DNA from: Vannielia litorea
GTDB lineage: Bacteria; Pseudomonadota; Alphaproteobacteria; Rhodobacterales; Rhodobacteraceae
Length of the DNA stretch: 35,251 nucleotides
Assembly: GCF_018424695.1 (NCBI RefSeq)
Contig: NZ_QTNQ01000041.1
Coordinates: 1-35,251 of the forward strand
Direction of reading: 5' to 3'
The translations under genes and the position numbers were made by a program. The notes beneath the pieces are model-generated. The model searched no databases. It was not told the origin of the DNA and saw only the letters and a list, made by a program, of their open reading frames with translations. Below are positions 31,939 to 35,251 of the stretch, one piece after another. Within the stretch, counting starts at the first letter, position 1; every line of letters begins with the position of its first letter.

Positions 31939-32416
31939 GCCCCACCTCCCGCAGCACGAAATCGGCGATTCCAGCCGTGTCGTCGAGGTCGAAGACCGGC
32001 ACGCCAACCTCCACCGGCACATCGCTGGCCACGGCTACGATCCCGCTGTCCTCCGGCGCCAGAAGCCCCGCGCCCGTCACGCCGCGGTGCGCCTCGATCC
32101 GCGTATGGCCCTCGCGCTTGTAGCCTTCGACCAGCACCAGATCGACCGGGGCGAGCTTGCCCAGCAGTTCGCCCAGCTCCGGCGCGGGGCCCTCGTGCAT
32201 CAGTGCCCAGCGCGTGCCGCTGGCCACCAGCACCTCGCGCGCGCCCGCCTTGCGATGCCGCCAGCTGTCCTTGCCCTCCTGGTCCGGATCGAAGGCATGA
32301 TGCGCATGTTTCACCGTGCTCACGCTGAAGCCGCGCCCCGAGATCTCGGCCACCAGCCGCTCCATCAGCCCGGTCTTGCCGCTGTTCTTCCAGCCCACGA
32401 CGCCAAACACCTTCAC
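31925..32416 (-). CDS. mobB: Molybdopterin-guanine dinucleotide biosynthesis protein MobB
   Basis: 163 aa, GTG start whose GTGA overlaps the mobA stop by 4 nt. P-loop GVVGWKNSGKTGLM near residues 5–18, then VSTVKHAHHAFDPDQEGKDS, typical of MobB GTPase-fold proteins that assist MobA in attaching GMP to molybdopterin. Middle gene of the Mo-cofactor operon. Confidence 0.95.
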   Translation of the reverse strand: MKVFGVVGWKNSGKTGLMERLVAEISGRGFSVSTVKHAHHAFDPDQEGKDSWRHRKAGAREVLVASGTRWALMHEGPAPELGELLGKLAPVDLVLVEGYKREGHTRIEAHRGVTGAGLLAPEDSGIVAVASDVPVEVGVPVFDLDDTAGIADFVLREVGLGAV

Positions 32417-33003
32417 AACATCAACTCCGCCTTTGCGAGGTCTTCCGGCGTGTTCACATTGAAGAAGGCGTCCGAGGAACCAAAGACGACCTCCCGCCCG
32501 TCATGCCTGTCGGTCCATTGCACCACCTTGCGCACGCCACCCTTTAGCGCGGCTTCGAGGTCGTCGGCCAGCGCCACCGGCCAGAGGCCGAAGGTCGGCT
32601 GCCGCCGCACCCGCCCGGCCTCGCGCACCGCCGCCAGCACGGGCGAAGAGGCGGCACCGCCGGCGATGAGCCGCTCCACCAGATCACGCGGAAAGAACGG
32701 CGTGTCGGCGGCCACGCTCACCACCTGTTCCGCGCCCTGTGCCTCCGCCCAGCGCATCCCCGCCAGCACACCCGCAAGCGGCCCGGCAAAGCCCTCCACC
32801 GGATCGGCCACCACCGGCAGCCCGAAGGCCTCGAACCGGGCCGGATCGCCGTTGGCGTTCAGGCACATTGCCTCCACCTGCGGGTCCAGCCGCTGGATCA
32901 CCCGGCCAAGCAGGCTCACCCCGCCCAGCTCCAGCAACCCCTTGTCGCCACCACCCATCCGCCTGGCCTGGCCGCCCGCAAGGATCACGCCCATCACCGT
33001 CAT
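32413..33003 (-). CDS. mobA: Molybdenum cofactor guanylyltransferase MobA
   Basis: 196 aa. ATG at 33003 with GGAGG 5 nt upstream; its ATGA overlaps the stop of the upstream gene. Nucleotidyltransferase signature LAGGQARRMGGGDK, then GPLAGVLAGMRWA and SVAADTPFFP (metal-binding Asp), and a conserved NVNTPEDLAKAE end. It converts Mo-molybdopterin to the MGD cofactor used by DMSO-reductase-family enzymes such as formate dehydrogenase. Confidence 0.95.
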   Translation of the reverse strand: MTVMGVILAGGQARRMGGGDKGLLELGGVSLLGRVIQRLDPQVEAMCLNANGDPARFEAFGLPVVADPVEGFAGPLAGVLAGMRWAEAQGAEQVVSVAADTPFFPRDLVERLIAGGAASSPVLAAVREAGRVRRQPTFGLWPVALADDLEAALKGGVRKVVQWTDRHDGREVVFGSSDAFFNVNTPEDLAKAELML

Positions 33004-33530
33004 GCCGCCCTCCATGCCTTCAACTGAGCCCGCACCTCGTCGGGCGTAACATCCGTCGGCAAGGCCGCGTCGGGCACCACGATGATCGCCGTGCCCACCA
33101 GCAGCCCGGTGCCCGCAGGCATGCGAAAGATGTCATTCACGATCTCCCATGTCGCCTCCACGGTGCTCAGGTCGGTCTCCACCCTGTAGCCCTCCGGCCC
33201 CAGCCGCATCCGCCATGGCCCGAGCCGGTTCTGATGCGCCTGCCAGCGCGCTTTCACGCGCCGCCACTGCCACCGACCCCTCAGAATCATGAGGCCGAAC
33301 ATGGCATAGAGCCCCGCGAGGAAACCGATGAAGACAGGCAGCGTGATCCACCGCCCGATCCACTCAGCATAAACCGAAAGGATGATCCCCACCGCCAGCG
33401 CGATTGCGAGGACGAAGAGCAGCGGTTTCCACAGGCGCTGCCCGCGGGCCGGGTCACGCCGCGCCATCGCCCGCATCGCCGCCCGTGCCTCCTGCCAGGT
33501 GGGGGTGAATGTTACCTCGATCTCGCTCAT
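33000..33530 (-). CDS. YcxB-like two-helix membrane protein
   Basis: 176 aa. Start at 33530 overlaps the fdhD stop as ATGA; the longer frame upstream is fdhD sequence in another frame. N-terminal soluble segment, two membrane helices (about residues 38–55 and 60–82), then a C-terminal cytoplasmic domain with the YcxB-type pattern (ATWEIVNDIFRMPAGTGLLV … IIVVPDAALP). Function of the family is unknown. It sits between fdhD and mobA with 4-nt overlaps on both sides, so it is translated with them. Confidence 0.82.
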   Translation of the reverse strand: MSEIEVTFTPTWQEARAAMRAMARRDPARGQRLWKPLLFVLAIALAVGIILSVYAEWIGRWITLPVFIGFLAGLYAMFGLMILRGRWQWRRVKARWQAHQNRLGPWRMRLGPEGYRVETDLSTVEATWEIVNDIFRMPAGTGLLVGTAIIVVPDAALPTDVTPDEVRAQLKAWRAA

Positions 33531-34354
33531 CCCGGCCACTCCAGCCGCTCTTCCCCCGACAGGCACACAAACCGCTCGCCGCGCATCCGGCCCACCAGCG
33601 TCAGGCCCACCTTGCGGGCAATCTCCACGCCCCAGGCAGTGAAGCCCGAGCGGCTCACCAGCGCCGGAATGCCCATGATCGCGCATTTGATGACCATCTC
33701 GCTTGTGAGCCGCCCGGTGGTGTAAAGCACCTTGTTCCCGGCCTCGGCGCCCTCTCGCAGCATCCAGCCCGCCACCTTGTCCACCGCGTTATGCCGCCCC
33801 ACGTCTTCCATGTAGACAAGCGGGCGCGCGCCCTCACAGAGCACCGTGCCATGGATCGCCCCCGCTTCGAGGTAGAGGCTCGGGGTGGTGTTGATCTCCT
33901 TGGCCAGCGCGTAAAGATCCGCCACCTTCACCCGCGCCTCCGGCAGGGTCAGCCCCTCCAGCCCCTCCATCATGTCACCAAAGACGGTGCCAACGGCGCA
34001 CCCGCTGGTGCGCACCTTCTTGGAGAGCTTCGCCTCGTAGTCCGTCTCGCGCCCCGTGCGCACCACCACCACGCCCAACTCGTCGTCATAATCCACCCGC
34101 TCAAGCTCACCGGCCCGCAGCATCCCCTGATTGGCGAGGAAGCCCATGGCGAGCAGTTCCGGATGGTCGCCGATGGTCATCGCGGTCACAATCTCGGTGC
34201 GGTTGAGGTAGATCGTCAGCGGGCGCTCCTCCACCACCCGCATCTCCACCTCGCGGCCCTCATGGTCGTGTCCCGTTACGCGACGGGTCAACCCCGCCGC
34301 CTCCGTGTCAGGAGCCACTAGGTAATTACTTGACGTGCTCAAGTTTGCTGCCAT
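33527..34354 (-). CDS. fdhD: Formate dehydrogenase accessory sulfurtransferase FdhD
   Basis: 275 aa from the ATG at 34354 (MAANLSTSSN), which has a GGGGGAG site; longer in-frame starts exist up to 34417. Family segments: ERPLTIYLNRTEI, VEDVGRHNAVDK (here YMEDVGRHNAVDK), and TGRLTSEMVIKCAIMGIPALVSRS. FdhD passes sulfur from IscS to the bis-MGD cofactor of formate dehydrogenases. The active-site region reads RTSGCAVGT, so only the first Cys (119) of the E. coli C-x-x-C is kept. First gene of the Mo-cofactor operon, divergent from azlC with a 47-bp gap. Confidence 0.95.
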   Translation of the reverse strand: MAANLSTSSNYLVAPDTEAAGLTRRVTGHDHEGREVEMRVVEERPLTIYLNRTEIVTAMTIGDHPELLAMGFLANQGMLRAGELERVDYDDELGVVVVRTGRETDYEAKLSKKVRTSGCAVGTVFGDMMEGLEGLTLPEARVKVADLYALAKEINTTPSLYLEAGAIHGTVLCEGARPLVYMEDVGRHNAVDKVAGWMLREGAEAGNKVLYTTGRLTSEMVIKCAIMGIPALVSRSGFTAWGVEIARKVGLTLVGRMRGERFVCLSGEERLEWPG

Positions 34355-34401
34355 CTTCTCCCCCGAACGGGCCAGCTTCCGGCCCATGCTAGAGGCCACG
34401 G

Positions 34402-35112
34402 ATGGCATCCACCACACCGAAAAAAGCCTATGCCTCCGGCATCCGCGCCGGGCTGCCGTTTCTCATCGTGGTGGTGCCCTTCGGCATGATCTTCGGGGTG
34501 ATCGGCATGGAGGCGGGGCTCAACATCGCCGAGGTGATGGGCTTCACCGTGCTGGTCATCGCGGGCGGCGCGCAGATCACCGCGCTGCAACTGATGCAGG
34601 ACAATGCGCCAACCCTCATCGTGCTGGCCACCGCGCTGGCGGTGAACGCCCGGATGGCGATGTATTCCGCCTCCATGGCACCCCACCTGGGCAGCGCGCC
34701 GATGTGGCAGAAGGCCCTCATCTCCTACCTGCTGGTCGACCAGAGCTATGCCGCCTCGGTCCTGAAATACGAAGAAGAGCCCCAGTGGGACGTGCGCACC
34801 AAGGTCGCCTACTTCCTCGGCACCGTCACCCCCGTGGCGCCGATGTGGTATCTCGGCACGCTCGCCGGGGCGCTCGCCGGGCAGGCCATCCCCGAAAGCT
34901 GGTCGCTCGACGTGGCGGTGCCGCTGGCCTTCCTCGCCATCGTCGCGCCGGGCCTGCGCACCCCCGCCCATATCGTCGCCGCCTTCGTTGCACTGGTCGC
35001 CTCGCTCCTGCTGGCCTGGCTGCCCTTCTCCCTCGGCGTAATCGCAGCGGGGATGCTCGGCATGGTCGCGGGGGCCGAAGCCGAGCGCGCGCTCGCCCGG
35101 AGGGCCGGCTGA
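34402..35112 (+). CDS. azlC: AzlC-family branched-chain amino-acid exporter subunit
   Basis: 236 aa, ATG. Hydrophobic with about six membrane segments. AzlC hallmarks: GIRAGLPFLIVVVPFGMIFG, then AGGAQITALQLM and ALAVNARMAMYSASMAPHL. With AzlD it forms a two-part exporter for branched-chain amino acids (known for the family; substrate here inferred). Its stop overlaps the azlD start (TGATG). Confidence 0.93.
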   Translation: MASTTPKKAYASGIRAGLPFLIVVVPFGMIFGVIGMEAGLNIAEVMGFTVLVIAGGAQITALQLMQDNAPTLIVLATALAVNARMAMYSASMAPHLGSAPMWQKALISYLLVDQSYAASVLKYEEEPQWDVRTKVAYFLGTVTPVAPMWYLGTLAGALAGQAIPESWSLDVAVPLAFLAIVAPGLRTPAHIVAAFVALVASLLLAWLPFSLGVIAAGMLGMVAGAEAERALARRAG

Positions 35113-35251
35113 TGGAAGGCTACCCGATCTGGCTCATCATCGCCGCGCTCGCCGTGGGCACCTTCCTGATCCGCTTCAGCTTCATCGGCCTCACCGGCAC
35201 CCGCCCCCTGCCCGAGGGGCTTCTGCGCTACCTGCGCTACACGCCCGTGGC
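35112..35251 (+). CDS. azlD: AzlD-family protein, partial
   Basis: First ~46 codons only; the gene runs off the window end. It begins MEGYPIWLIIAALAVGTFLI and continues with RFSFIGLTGTRPLPEGLLRYLRYTP, the conserved start of AzlD. Start overlaps the azlC stop by one base, indicating translational coupling. Confidence 0.88.
   Translation, partial: MEGYPIWLIIAALAVGTFLIRFSFIGLTGTRPLPEGLLRYLRYTPV

Overview
The window is GC-rich, almost gapless, and gene-dense. Its core is the secE–nusG–rplK–rplA–rplJ–rplL–rpoB–rpoC transcription/translation cluster on the minus strand (about 2.7–20.0 kb). Codon usage, the protein sequences (short alphaproteobacterial GreA, a YbiI-like zinc-finger protein, a MoeA with an extra N-terminal domain, a possible CtrA box) and the neighbours (AzlCD, TSUP, BaiN-like flavoprotein, Mo-cofactor genes) point to Rhodobacteraceae (Rhodobacterales, Alphaproteobacteria), probably a marine Roseobacter-type organism. 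This placement rests on recognising sequences, not on a search.

Layout. 1–2.3 kb: a putative rhamnosyltransferase that seems to use a non-AUG start, a small lipoprotein and an EamA/DMT permease. 2.3–2.7 kb: a DksA/TraR-type zinc-finger protein. 2.7–12.4 kb: rpoC, rpoB, rplL and rplJ, with strong hairpins in the rplL–rpoB and rpoB–rpoC spacers and a terminator after rpoC. 12.4–15.4 kb: an unusual block between rplJ and rplA. It holds about 0.9 kb without genes (including the rplJ leader), a ferric-reductase-like membrane gene cut by an in-frame TAA, a small secreted protein, a SCO1/SenC copper chaperone with a doubtful N-terminal frame, and a short secreted ORF that stops just before a C-terminal Cys. 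15.4–16.8 kb: rplA and rplK with their own promoter and a strong terminator. 16.8–19.1 kb: a second block, with two plus-strand genes that share a homologous C-terminal domain (the second has a perfect CtrA-type box upstream) and a glycosyltransferase directly behind nusG. 19.1–20.0 kb: nusG and secE, with a hairpin/U-tract between them.

20.1–27.6 kb: a divergent AraC-type regulator/SDR oxidoreductase pair, two tandem PAP2-type membrane phosphatases, greA with a large membrane/coiled-coil protein, a TSUP permease and a cytosolic-type sulfotransferase. 27.8–35.25 kb: a small Cys-containing exported protein, a BaiN/HI0933-type flavoprotein, and a tightly overlapping minus-strand operon fdhD–ycxB-like–mobA–mobB–moeA(fusion)–GNAT that builds and inserts the bis-MGD molybdenum cofactor. 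It runs divergently from azlC–azlD (branched-chain amino-acid exporter type); azlD is cut by the window end.

I saw no rRNA or tRNA gene, CRISPR array, phage, plasmid or insertion sequence. The most unusual points are the ribosomal/RNA-polymerase cluster being split twice by unrelated genes, signs of decay or recoding in the 13.3–15.3 kb block, the paired domain-sharing unknown proteins with a CtrA box, the AUC start candidate, and the MoeA fusion. I found no clear new defence or mobile system.
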